Shown here: one piece after another, positions 15,426-23,904 of the stretch | How positions within the stretch are numbered: position 1 is the stretch's first letter | Layout of the letters: every line of letters starts with the position of its first letter | NCBI GenBank assembly: GCA_036454645.1 | Contig: JAZHSQ010000018.1 | Location: forward strand, 1-43,470 | Origin: Olsenella_K sp036454645 | Lineage (GTDB): Bacteria > Actinomycetota > Coriobacteriia > Coriobacteriales > Atopobiaceae | Direction: 5' to 3' | Length of the DNA stretch: 43,470 nucleotides | Notes under the pieces: model-generated | Databases searched by the model: none | What the model saw: the letters and a program-made list of their open reading frames with translations, nothing else | Told to the model about the DNA's origin: nothing | Translations under genes and position numbers: made by a program

Positions 15426-15615
15426 TTTCTTTTCTACTCCAGCTTCTTTTCCAACGTATGTCACAAACGCGGTCCCATTGGAGCGGGGTGGAGGCGTCCC
15501 TCGCGCCACCCGCCGATGGGGCTTGGGCTTGGGACGATACGATTCGCCGGGTCCCTCGGGACGAGACATGTAATAAATGGAGCCTCTGCAGTAACCAGCG
15601 GTCGAACCTCTTGCC

Positions 15616-15621
15616 TACAAT
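15616..15621 (+). promoter_or_regulatory. Weak candidate -10 box for the P-type ATPase gene
   Basis: The gap from the tRNA (15425) to the ATPase start (15675) is 249 nt and holds no convincing gene. The best promoter element I see is TACAAT here, 54 nt before the TTG start, with no good -35 at the expected place. The rest of the gap shows nothing recognisable. Confidence 0.3.
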
Positions 15622-15674
15622 GTGTACCTGTCTTCATTGGCGACGAAGGCAGGGCTTGGCAGGGGGTGGGCGTT

Positions 15675-18080
15675 TTGACAGACGGGCCGACGACGGGCGA
15701 GGGCGGGGCTTCCCTCGGCACCCGCGGGCTCACCTCCGAGGAGGTGGAGCGCAGGCGCGCCGCGGGAGAGGTCAACGCGAACACCGACGTCAAGACGGCG
15801 TCGGTGGGGCAGATTGTCTCGAAGCACCTGTTCACCCTGTTCAACGGGGTAACCGTTGCCCTCGCGGCGCTCGTCTTCCTGACCGGGTCGTACGAGAACC
15901 TCACCTTCGTGCCGGTGGTGGTCGCCAACTTCGCGATCGGCGTCTCCCAGGAGCTGCGCGCCAAGCGGATGGTCGACAAGCTCTCCATCCTCACCGCGGA
16001 CAAGGTGCGCGTCGTGAGGGACGCGCGCGAGTCGGAGGTCGGCGTCGGCGAGCTCGTCCTCGACGACCTCATCATCCTGAGGCACGGCGACCAGATACCC
16101 GCAGACTCCGTCGTCGTAGAGGGGTCACCGGAGGTGGACGAGGGACTCCTCACGGGCGAGAGCCGCCTCGTGCAGAAGCGCCCGGGGGACCGTCTCCTCT
16201 CGGGGAGCTTCGTGGCGACCGGCGTCGTGCGCGCACGCGTGTCGGAGGTCGGCATGGACGGGTTCGCCGCCAAGATCAACGCCGAGGCGTGCGCCGCGAA
16301 GGAGGTCGGGTCGGAGATCCTGAGCTCGCTCAGGCTCGTCATCAGGCTGGCGACCTACGCGCTCGTCCCGCTCGGCGCGGCCCTCTTCCTGCGCACGTAC
16401 CTCCAGGGGCAGGTCGACATCAACGGGGCGATCCTCTCGACGGTCGCGGCCGTGCTGGGCATGGTCCCGCAGGGCCTCGTGCTGCTCACGTCCTCCGTGT
16501 TCGCGATAGCCACGACCCGGCTCGCTCACCACAAGGTGCTCGTGCAGCAGAGCTACTGCGTGGAGACGCTCGCGAGGGTGGACGTGCTCTGCCTCGACAA
16601 GACGGGCACCATCACGAGCGGCCGCATGGAGGTGGCGCGCGAGCTCGGACCTGACCTGCGGCCGAGCAAGGGGGCCGGGCTGGGGCCGCTCGAGGCCGCC
16701 GCCGCGGCTGTGTGCGCGGCGAACCGCGCGGACGCCAACCAGACGGGCTCGGCGATCGACTCCTACCTCAGCGGCAAGGGGGTCGAGGCGGACGCGTCGG
16801 TGCGCGCCGTGCCCTTCAGCTCCGAGCGGAAGTACTCGGGCTGCGTGACCGAGCGGGGCCGCTCCTACGCGATGGGCGCGGCCCAGTTCGTCCTCGGCGG
16901 CGCCTACGGGGACTACGAGGCCCCACTCCACGAGCTGGACCCCAACGAGCGCGTCATCTGCGTCTGCGAGGTCGCGGGCTTCGGCGAGCGCGACCAGATC
17001 CTCGGAGCGCCCGAGGTCCTCGGGTTCGTCTGCCTGCGCGACGAGATGCGCCCCACGGCCTCGAGCACCATCGAGTACTTCAAGCGCCAGGGCGTGAGCC
17101 TCAAGGTCATCTCGGGCGACGACCCCGCGACGGTCTCCGCCATCGCCGCGCGCGCCGGCATCGAGGGGGCGGACAGGTCTGAGGACGCGAGCGAGCTCCG
17201 CACGATGGAGGACATCAGGCGGTCGGCGAGGACCTGCAACGTCTTCGGGCGCGTCACGCCGCAGCAGAAGCGCTCGCTCGTGTCGGCGCTCCAGGAGCAG
17301 GGGCACACGGTGGCGATGACCGGGGACGGCGTCAACGACGTCCTCGCCCTCAGGAGGGCGGACTGCTCGATAGCGATGGCCTCGGGCTCGGCGGCGAGCC
17401 GCAACATCGCCGAGATCGTGCTGGTGGACGACGACTTCTCCCACCTCCCGCAGGTCGTCGCCGAGGGGAGGCGCTCCATCAACAACCTGCAGCGCTCGGC
17501 CTCGCTCTTCCTCGTGAAGACGGTCTTCTCGGCGCTCCTCGCCTTCGTCTGCCTCTTCCTGGCGCCCTATCCCTTCATCCCGATACAGATGACCCTGGTC
17601 TCCGCCGCGGTGATCGGCTTCCCCTCCTTCGCGCTCGCCCTGGAGCCAAACCACGAGCGGATCAGGGGGTCGTTCCTGCACAACGTCCTCAGGCGCTCCC
17701 TGCCGGCGTCAGCGACCATCGTGTTCGTGATCGCGGTGACGCTGCTCCTGAGGTGGCTCGGGCTGTTCGACTTCGCGGAGACCTCGACGCTCTGCATGGC
17801 CCTCGTCGGCCTCGTCGGCCTCGTGCTCATCGTGAGGATCTCGCAGCCCATGAACGCCTACCGCACGCTGCTCGCCGTCATCGTCGTCATCTTCTTCGGC
17901 GGCTGCGCGCTCCTTCCGGACCTGTTCATGATCGCGCGGCCGACGGTTACCATGGGGTTATATCTGGCCGCTATGGGGGCGGGCTCGCTCGTCATGTTCA
18001 ATATCCTGTACGACAACATGGGGGAGGGCGAGGACGGCGTGCTGATGCGCATCGTCCAGAAGCTGGAGGATTTCTCATGA
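15675..18080 (+). CDS. Cation-transporting P-type ATPase (CtpE-like)
   Basis: The 801-residue membrane pump has all P-type hallmarks: TGES at ~160 (actuator), the phosphorylation motif DKTGT with Asp308, a nucleotide-binding domain with KYSG, and TGDGVND near 550. Two hydrophobic hairpins precede the phosphorylation site (around 50-95 and 220-290), and six or so membrane helices follow at the C-terminus. MVPQGLVLLTSS just before DKTG is like mycobacterial CtpE, reported as a calcium importer, so Ca2+ is the leading but unproven substrate. No N-terminal metal-binding CXXC domain is present. Start: TTG at 15675 with AGGGGGTGG five bases upstream; GTG at 15666 is an alternative. It overlaps aconitase as ATGA. 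Confidence 0.9.
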   Translation: MTDGPTTGEGGASLGTRGLTSEEVERRRAAGEVNANTDVKTASVGQIVSKHLFTLFNGVTVALAALVFLTGSYENLTFVPVVVANFAIGVSQELRAKRMVDKLSILTADKVRVVRDARESEVGVGELVLDDLIILRHGDQIPADSVVVEGSPEVDEGLLTGESRLVQKRPGDRLLSGSFVATGVVRARVSEVGMDGFAAKINAEACAAKEVGSEILSSLRLVIRLATYALVPLGAALFLRTYLQGQVDINGAILSTVAAVLGMVPQGLVLLTSSVFAIATTRLAHHKVLVQQSYCVETLARVDVLCLDKTGTITSGRMEVARELGPDLRPSKGAGLGPLEAAAAAVCAANRADANQTGSAIDSYLSGKGVEADASVRAVPFSSERKYSGCVTERGRSYAMGAAQFVLGGAYGDYEAPLHELDPNERVICVCEVAGFGERDQILGAPEVLGFVCLRDEMRPTASSTIEYFKRQGVSLKVISGDDPATVSAIAARAGIEGADRSEDASELRTMEDIRRSARTCNVFGRVTPQQKRSLVSALQEQGHTVAMTGDGVNDVLALRRADCSIAMASGSAASRNIAEIVLVDDDFSHLPQVVAEGRRSINNLQRSASLFLVKTVFSALLAFVCLFLAPYPFIPIQMTLVSAAVIGFPSFALALEPNHERIRGSFLHNVLRRSLPASATIVFVIAVTLLLRWLGLFDFAETSTLCMALVGLVGLVLIVRISQPMNAYRTLLAVIVVIFFGGCALLPDLFMIARPTVTMGLYLAAMGAGSLVMFNILYDNMGEGEDGVLMRIVQKLEDFS

Positions 18081-20752
18081 CGTATGACAAGACCTTTGAG
18101 GCCGCCGTCAGGGCCGCCCGCAAGCCCGTAGAGCTTGACGAGGGAGCCATCGGGCGCTCGATGTACGACGTCTCGCAGATTCCGGGCGCGGACAGGCTCC
18201 CCCGCGCCCTCGTGGTCCTCCTCGAGAACGTGGTGCGCCGCGCCTCCACGGACGAGGATGCGGTGGAGGCCGCCTGGAGGGTCGTGAGCGCCGGCACGGC
18301 GGGCGAGCAGGGCGAGGAGATCGAGTTCATGCCCGCGCGCGTGCTCTTCCAGGACTTCACCGGCGTACCCGTGTTCGTGGACTTCGCGGCCATGCGTGAC
18401 GCCATGGCCGAGCGCGGAGGGGACCCCTCGCTCGTCAACCCACACGTCCCGTGCACCCTGGTCGTCGACCACTCGGTCATCGCAGACTGCGCCGGCGAGT
18501 CGGACGCGCGCGAGAGGAACGAGGAGCTCGAGGCGAGGCGCAACCGGGAGCGCTTCGCCTTCCTCAAGTGGGCCTCGAGGTCCTTCCAGAACGTGGAGAT
18601 CGTCCCGCCGGGGGGAGGCATCTGCCACCAGCTCAACATCGAGCGCTTCTCCAAGGTCGTGACGCTCGACGCCATGGCGGAGGGTGGCGAGGTCGCCTGC
18701 TTCGACACCCTCGTCGGGACGGACTCCCACACTCCGACCGCCAACGGCCTCGGCGTCCTCGGGTGGGGCGTCGGCGGCATCGAGGCCGAGGCAGCCGCCC
18801 TCGGCCAGCCCATCACGATGCTCGTCCCTCCCGTCGTGGGGCTCAGGCTCACCGGCAGGCTGAGCGACGGGGTCTCCGGCATGGACCTCGCGCTCACGGT
18901 CGCGCAGCGCATGCGCCAGGAGGGCGTCGTCGGGTGCCTCGTCGAGGTGTTCGGACCGGGGGTCTCTAGCCTCACGCCCACGCAGCGAGCCTGCGTCTCG
19001 AACATGACGCCCGAGTACGGTGCGACCGCCACCCTCTTCCCCGTGGACGAGAGCACCACCTCGTTCCTGCGACTCACCGGCCGCGACGAGGGCGAGGTCG
19101 CGTTCGCGGAGGCCTACCTCAGGCGCCAGGGCGTCTGGGGCCAGGCGGAGGGGAGGGTGTACTCGCGCGTCGTGGAGCTGGACCTCTCGGGCGTCGAGTG
19201 GAGCCTCGCGGGCCCGTCCAGGCCGCACAACCGCGTTACTCCCGCCGGCCTCAAGGAGCGCCTCCGGAGCGCGGCGGAGGCCCGCGACCGCGACTTCTCG
19301 GAGACCTTCTCGGTCGAGCTGGGGGGAAGAACCTACGAGCTGGGGCACGGTGCCCTCGCGATCGCGGCGATAACGAGCTGCACGACGGCGACGGACCCCG
19401 CCATGATGGTTGCCGCCGGCATCCTCGCCAAGAAGGCCGTGGAGCGCGGCCTCGCCCCCAAGCCCTGGGTCAAGAAGATCCTCGCCCCCGGAAGCCACGC
19501 GACCGAGCTGCTGCTCGAGCGCGCCCACCTCGCCGAGCCGCTCTTCCGCCTCGGCTTCTACACCTGCGGCTTCGGCTGCATGTCGTGCATCGGCAACTCC
19601 GGCGAGATCGCGCCCGCGCTCAAGGAGGTCGCGGACAGGGTGGAGCTCACGAGCGTGCTCTCCGGCAACCGCAACTTCGACGGGCGCATCTCGCCCGACG
19701 TCTCGCAGAACTTCCTCTGCCAGCCGGCGCTCGTCGTGGCGTACTCGCTGGCGGGTACCATTGACGTCGACCTCGCGCACGATCCGGTGGGCTACGGCGC
19801 GGAAGGCGCGCCCGTCATGCTGAGCGAGCTCATGCCGACCGACGCGGAGATCTCCGCGGCGCTCGAGGGCGTCCTCGAGCCCGGCCTCTACCGTGACGGC
19901 GCCGAGGGCCTCCTCGAGGGCTCCGAGGCCTGGAGGAGGATCGACGCGGTGGGCTCCGAGACCTTCCCCTGGGACCCGAGCTCCACGTACGTCCGCAAGG
20001 CCCCCTACTTCGACCTCGCCAGGAGGCAGGAGCGCATCTCCATCTCAGGAGCGCGAGCCCTGGTCCTCGCGGGCGACTTCGTGACCACGGACCACATCTC
20101 GCCGGCGGGCTCGATCGCCAAGGACTCGCCCGCGGCGCGCTACCTCATCGAGCACGGGACGCGCCCGGAGGACTTCAACACCTACGGGAGCCGGAGGGGC
20201 AACCACGAGGTCATGATGAGGGGCACCTTCGCCAACGTGAAGTTCGAGAACAGGCTCGCGCAGGGCAGGGTCGGCGGCTGGACCCGCGACCTCACGACGG
20301 GGGAGGTTACCTCCATATTCGACGCCGCCAAGGACTACCGCGAGAAGGGCGTGCCACTTGTCGTCGTGGCGGGCAAGCTCTACGGGTCCGGCTCGAGCCG
20401 CGACTGGGCCGGCAAGGGCCCGGCGCTGCTCGGCGTGCGCGCCGTCATCGCGGAGAGCTTCGAGAGGATCCACCGCTCGAACCTCGTCCAGATGGGCGTG
20501 CTGCCCTTGCAGTTCGAGGATGGCCAGGGCGCCGAATCACTCGGGCTCGACGGGACGGAGGCCTACTCGATCGAGGAGGTGGACCTCTCGGCGGGCCTGC
20601 CCGCGAGGCGCGAGGCTCACGTGCGGGCCGTGCGCGACGACGGCTCGGCGACGGAGTTCGACTGCGTCGTGCGCGTGGACACGCCCATGGAGGGCCGCTT
20701 CCTCGCCGCGGGTGGAATATTACCGTTCGTTCTCGACAATCTCCTCGCGTAG
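18077..20752 (+). CDS. acnA: Aconitate hydratase (AcnA/IRP type)
   Basis: The 891-residue cytoplasmic [4Fe-4S] enzyme interconverts citrate and isocitrate. Cluster ligands are Cys435 (ITSCT) and Cys501/Cys504 (GCMSCIGNSG). Substrate-site motifs are intact: VDHSV, GTDSHTPTANGLG, SGNRNFDGR, DHISPAG and YGSGSSRDWAGKG. The usual SCTNTSNP reads SCTTATDP here, a small deviation next to the first ligand. The start ATG has GGAGG seven bases upstream and overlaps the ATPase stop by four bases, so the two are translationally coupled. In a fermentative organism aconitase probably serves the oxidative branch to 2-oxoglutarate and glutamate; that is inference. Confidence 0.95.
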   Translation: MTYDKTFEAAVRAARKPVELDEGAIGRSMYDVSQIPGADRLPRALVVLLENVVRRASTDEDAVEAAWRVVSAGTAGEQGEEIEFMPARVLFQDFTGVPVFVDFAAMRDAMAERGGDPSLVNPHVPCTLVVDHSVIADCAGESDARERNEELEARRNRERFAFLKWASRSFQNVEIVPPGGGICHQLNIERFSKVVTLDAMAEGGEVACFDTLVGTDSHTPTANGLGVLGWGVGGIEAEAAALGQPITMLVPPVVGLRLTGRLSDGVSGMDLALTVAQRMRQEGVVGCLVEVFGPGVSSLTPTQRACVSNMTPEYGATATLFPVDESTTSFLRLTGRDEGEVAFAEAYLRRQGVWGQAEGRVYSRVVELDLSGVEWSLAGPSRPHNRVTPAGLKERLRSAAEARDRDFSETFSVELGGRTYELGHGALAIAAITSCTTATDPAMMVAAGILAKKAVERGLAPKPWVKKILAPGSHATELLLERAHLAEPLFRLGFYTCGFGCMSCIGNSGEIAPALKEVADRVELTSVLSGNRNFDGRISPDVSQNFLCQPALVVAYSLAGTIDVDLAHDPVGYGAEGAPVMLSELMPTDAEISAALEGVLEPGLYRDGAEGLLEGSEAWRRIDAVGSETFPWDPSSTYVRKAPYFDLARRQERISISGARALVLAGDFVTTDHISPAGSIAKDSPAARYLIEHGTRPEDFNTYGSRRGNHEVMMRGTFANVKFENRLAQGRVGGWTRDLTTGEVTSIFDAAKDYREKGVPLVVVAGKLYGSGSSRDWAGKGPALLGVRAVIAESFERIHRSNLVQMGVLPLQFEDGQGAESLGLDGTEAYSIEEVDLSAGLPARREAHVRAVRDDGSATEFDCVVRVDTPMEGRFLAAGGILPFVLDNLLA

Positions 20753-20795
20753 GCCCGCGCCGCGCCGCAAAGGCGTACGATTTCAACCCCATTCA

Positions 20796-20823
20796 CGGCG
20801 GCCCGCGTCGCAGCGGGCCGCCG
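20796..20823 (+). terminator. Strong GC hairpin after aconitase
   Basis: CGGCGGCCCGC (20796-20806) and GCGGGCCGCCG (20813-20823) pair perfectly over 11 bases with a 6-nt loop. The following bases are GAGAAAACC, not U-rich, so it is either a non-canonical terminator or a stability hairpin between acnA and the zinc-ribbon gene. Confidence 0.5.
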
Positions 20824-20872
20824 GAGAAAACCGAGCCAGCAACGAACCTCATTCGTACCACGGAGGAAACCC

Positions 20873-21841
20873 TTGAAATGTCCAGTCTGCGGCACCCAGC
20901 TGCCGCAGGGCGCGAAGGTGTGCCCGGCCTGCCACGCGAGCATCACCGTCAGCCGTCGCGCGGAGGAGAAGCGCGACATCTTCTGCAAGAACTGCGGGGC
21001 CCAGGTACCGCCCGGCGAGACGGCGTGCCCGTACTGCGGGTTCCCCCTCGCGGACGAGGACGTGGTGCTCGCGCTCGCGCGGAGCTCCAAGGAGCATGAC
21101 GAGGCCCCCCAGGCGGTCTCCCCCGAGAGCGTGATCCCTGACCAGCCGACCGACGGCTACAGCGCCGCCTCTCGGCTCGAGCACATGCCGCACCTGAGGG
21201 TGGCCGTCGTCGCCGCGGTGGCGGCGCTCGTCGTCGTCGGCGGCGGGTTCCTGCTCGTGACGAGGCCCTGGGACCCCAACTCGCGCATAACGCACTCCAT
21301 GGTCGACAGGGACACCTCCTGGGCGGGCTTCCCCGGGGTGGTCGAGACCCTCACGGGGCAGGACAAGAGCAGGCAGGACGCGGACGCGTCCGCAAGCGAC
21401 TCAGACGACCCGTACTACGACGAGCTCAAGGGATTCTACGAGAGCCTGGGGTCGCTCTCCCAGAGGCTCGACAGCAACGAGTCGACCCTGAAGGACCTCG
21501 TCGCGGGGGGTGACGGGTCCGCGGTGCAGGGCGCGGCCGACGCCCAGGCCATCTCGATCGAGCTCTCGAACAAGATATCGGAGTTCTCCGGGTACGACAT
21601 GAGCGACTCGCCCTATGCGGAGGAGTACGGGACCCTGAGCCAGCTGGGCAGCTACCTCAGGAACCGGGCGGACGCGATCGCGAGCGCCTGGGGGGCCGTG
21701 ACGGCAGCCCAGGCGCCCACGGACGCTGCCAAGGAGGTCGAGGGCTACCTCGGCTCGAACTCCAGCGGCAGCGGCTCCGAGACCTGGAAGTCGCTGTTCG
21801 ACGAGGGGTACGAGGCCGCCAAGCCCGAGCAGCAGCAGTAG
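20873..21841 (+). CDS. Zinc-ribbon membrane protein of unknown function
   Basis: The 322-residue protein begins with two zinc-ribbon modules: Cys3/Cys6/Cys17/Cys20 and Cys38/Cys41/Cys52/Cys55. An acidic linker follows, then one membrane helix (~109-129), and then a ~190-residue outside domain that is acidic, Ser/Asp-rich and mostly helical (KGFYESLGSLSQRLDSNES). The cytosolic zinc-ribbon plus single helix plus extracytoplasmic domain layout is common in Gram-positive and actinobacterial proteins of unknown role, possibly envelope sensors. Start is TTG at 20873, giving MKCPVCG directly, with GGAGG upstream at good spacing. It heads a + strand run leading through a cyclophilin and a TPR protein to the elongasome genes, which hints at an envelope role. 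I do not recognise the C-terminal domain. Confidence 0.75.
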   Translation: MKCPVCGTQLPQGAKVCPACHASITVSRRAEEKRDIFCKNCGAQVPPGETACPYCGFPLADEDVVLALARSSKEHDEAPQAVSPESVIPDQPTDGYSAASRLEHMPHLRVAVVAAVAALVVVGGGFLLVTRPWDPNSRITHSMVDRDTSWAGFPGVVETLTGQDKSRQDADASASDSDDPYYDELKGFYESLGSLSQRLDSNESTLKDLVAGGDGSAVQGAADAQAISIELSNKISEFSGYDMSDSPYAEEYGTLSQLGSYLRNRADAIASAWGAVTAAQAPTDAAKEVEGYLGSNSSGSGSETWKSLFDEGYEAAKPEQQQ

Positions 21842-21912
21842 GCCCGGCCGCCGTGTATAGTTGGTAGCCGCGTCTGCTCAATGTGTGAACCGTTGGGCGG
21901 GCTGATAAAATG

Positions 21913-21932
21913 GCGCACAGCGCAAGGTGCGC
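21913..21932 (+). other. Inverted repeat in the cyclophilin leader
   Basis: GCGCAC (21913-21918) and GTGCGC (21927-21932) pair around an 8-nt loop, 24 nt before the cyclophilin ATG. Just upstream is TGATAAAAT, a possible -10-like string. The function is unknown; it could be a leader hairpin. Confidence 0.3.
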
Positions 21933-21955
21933 GCACTTGATGCGAAAGGATTGGC

Positions 21956-22504
21956 ATGGGTCTGTTCGGAGAGCCCCTCTACACGCCGGAGTACGAGGTC
22001 AAGGGCGACGAGGTTGCGGTCATAGACACGTCCAGGGGTGTGGTGGAGGTCGCGCTCGACGGGGAGGGCGCCCCGATTCACGTGGCGAACTTCTGCGAGC
22101 TTGCGCTCTCCGGCTTCTACGACGGGCTCAAGTTCCACCGCTACGTGCCCGGCTTCGTCATCCAGGGCGGCGACCCCAACACGCGCGACATGTCCCCCGA
22201 GGACGTCATCGCCGGGCGTAGGGGCCCCGACGGCTACCCCGGCACGGGCGGCCCCGGCTACCGCATCCGCCAGGAGTTCACGACCAACCCGAGGAACCGC
22301 CACGACGACGGTGCCCTCGCGATGGCCCGCTCCCAGAACCCCGACTCTGCGGGCTCGCAGTTCTACCTCTGCCTGGGCCCCCAGCACTCCCTCGACTCCG
22401 GCTACACCGTGTTCGGCCAGACGGTCGCGGGCAAGGAGGTCATCGGCCAGCTTCGGGCCGGAGACCTCATCAGGTCGATCAGGATCGAGCACCGACAGGC
22501 CTAG
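21956..22504 (+). CDS. Peptidyl-prolyl cis-trans isomerase, cyclophilin type
   Basis: The 182-residue protein is a single cyclophilin domain with a ~25-residue lead. It shows FYDGLKFHRYVPGFVIQGGDP (catalytic Arg in FHR and the FVIQGGD strand), ALAMARSQNPDSAGSQFYLC, and the LDSGYTVFGQ loop. The Trp of the cyclosporin-binding loop is absent (HSLDSGYTVFG), as in many bacterial members. No signal peptide or lipobox is seen, so it should be cytoplasmic and assist protein folding. The ATG at 21956 has AAAGGATT upstream. A TPR membrane protein follows 25 nt later, probably in the same transcript. Family assignment is firm; the client proteins are unknown. Confidence 0.93.
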   Translation: MGLFGEPLYTPEYEVKGDEVAVIDTSRGVVEVALDGEGAPIHVANFCELALSGFYDGLKFHRYVPGFVIQGGDPNTRDMSPEDVIAGRRGPDGYPGTGGPGYRIRQEFTTNPRNRHDDGALAMARSQNPDSAGSQFYLCLGPQHSLDSGYTVFGQTVAGKEVIGQLRAGDLIRSIRIEHRQA

Positions 22505-22529
22505 GCGTCGGCTCACATAGGAGGACAGG

Positions 22530-23855
22530 TTGAATCAGCAGATGTTTGAGGCGGGGGTCGCCGCCTACCAGAAGGGCAACTGGAGCCTGGCTGCCATGCA
22601 GCTCGCCCAGGCCAAGTCGGCGGGGGAGATCTCCGGCCGCGCGGGCCACCTCCGCGGCAACGCCCTGATGAAGCTGCATCGCTTCGAGGACGCGGCGGCC
22701 GCCTACGCCGACGCCCTCGCGGACGACTCCTATGGCAGGAAGGGGGCGCTCAGCACCAACCGCGGGCGCGCCCTCATCGCCGCCGGCCGGCTCGACGAGG
22801 CGGTCAACTGCCTGTCCGCCGCGACCCAGGACGCTAGCTACAAGACCCCCTACAAGGCCTACCTCGCCCTCGGCGCGGCCTACGCGGCGCTCGGCGACGT
22901 CCGCAGCGCCGGCATCGCGTACCGCAACGCCGCCATAGACGAGAACAACCCCGACCCCTGCGAGGCCCTGCGCAAGCTCGGCGACTGCTTCATGGAGCTC
23001 GGGCGCCCGACGGACGCCATCGAGTCCTACCGCACCGCGCTTGACTTCTCGACGCTGGTCCAGAACCAGAACGCGATCTACTGCGAGCTTGCGCTCGCCT
23101 ACGTGGCCGCCAACCGCATGAGCGAGGCGGTGGACGCCTTCACGCACGCCACCGCGGACGGGACCTACGTGCTCGCCCCCGAGGCGCAGGCATCCTTCGA
23201 CGCGGCGCGCAACGCGGTCGCCGCGAAGGGCGCCAACAGGCCCTCCGACACGGACAACTTCCTCGCGGCCGCGGGCTACGGGCCCGTCTCGTACGACCCG
23301 CTCGACCCGACGGGCGAGACGACGGGCAACCTCATGCCCTCACCCGAGGACACCGGGTTCTTCTCCGTCACGGAGGAGCAGCTCATGGAGGACGACCGCA
23401 AGCGCCGCAAGAGCGAGCGCAAGAAGCGCCACCGCGGTCGCAAGGTGCTCGTCGTGCTGCTCATCATCCTGGTCGTCGTGGTCGGAATCTGCGGCCTCGC
23501 GTACTGGCGCGGCTACGGCTGGCCCACGCAGGAGGCCGTCGTCCAGGAGATCTTCGCCGCCAAGTCGGAGCGCGGCGACGTCGGCTCCTACATCGACAGC
23601 GACGTCTCGGACGCCGACGCGAGCCAGATCGAGGCGATTCTGCCCATGAACGCGACGATCACGGTCAACGGCGTCGACCGCTCCATGGAGACCTCGACCG
23701 TGATGGTCACCGCGGGGCTCTCCCAGGGCGGCTCGCAGTCCTACACCGTCGAGCTCAGCCGCGACGGCGCCAGCTGGAAGGTCGAGAGCGTCACGCCCAC
23801 CTTCGCCTCCCAGGACGGCAGCTCCACCACCACGGGGACGGTCTCGTCCAACTAG
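22530..23855 (+). CDS. TPR-repeat membrane protein
   Basis: The 441-residue protein has about five tetratricopeptide-like helical hairpins in residues ~1-235 (for example GNALMKLHRFEDAAAAYADAL, and LGDCFMELGRPTDAIESYRTAL here cut to its core LGRPTDAIESYRTAL). A very basic stretch follows at ~290-304 (KRRKSERKKRHRGRK), then one membrane helix at ~305-326, and a ~110-residue outside domain with an NTF2-like/DUF-type beta character (ITVNGVDRSMETSTVMVTA). The topology is cytosolic TPR, single helix, exterior domain; there is no signal peptide. Start is TTG at 22530 behind AGGAGGACAGG. It sits 49 nt upstream of mreB, which raises the possibility of a scaffold role near the cell-wall machinery; that is inference. 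I do not recognise a named family. Confidence 0.75.
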   Translation: MNQQMFEAGVAAYQKGNWSLAAMQLAQAKSAGEISGRAGHLRGNALMKLHRFEDAAAAYADALADDSYGRKGALSTNRGRALIAAGRLDEAVNCLSAATQDASYKTPYKAYLALGAAYAALGDVRSAGIAYRNAAIDENNPDPCEALRKLGDCFMELGRPTDAIESYRTALDFSTLVQNQNAIYCELALAYVAANRMSEAVDAFTHATADGTYVLAPEAQASFDAARNAVAAKGANRPSDTDNFLAAAGYGPVSYDPLDPTGETTGNLMPSPEDTGFFSVTEEQLMEDDRKRRKSERKKRHRGRKVLVVLLIILVVVVGICGLAYWRGYGWPTQEAVVQEIFAAKSERGDVGSYIDSDVSDADASQIEAILPMNATITVNGVDRSMETSTVMVTAGLSQGGSQSYTVELSRDGASWKVESVTPTFASQDGSSTTTGTVSSN

Positions 23856-23904
23856 TCGTAGCAGCACTGTCGCGGGGCAGGGCCCACGGTAAGGATAGGG
23901 AGCA

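Noticed and set aside
15214..15426. N-terminal extension of DAHP synthase
   Set aside because: It reads antisense through the tRNA-Arg gene, giving the well-known artefact VGLEPTTFRSGG. The ATG at 15213 matches family N-termini.
15398..15674. Upstream extension of the P-type ATPase frame or a separate small gene
   Set aside because: The stretch lacks membrane or domain features, has no suitable ribosome binding site, and begins inside the tRNA. The TTG at 15675 has a good Shine-Dalgarno sequence.
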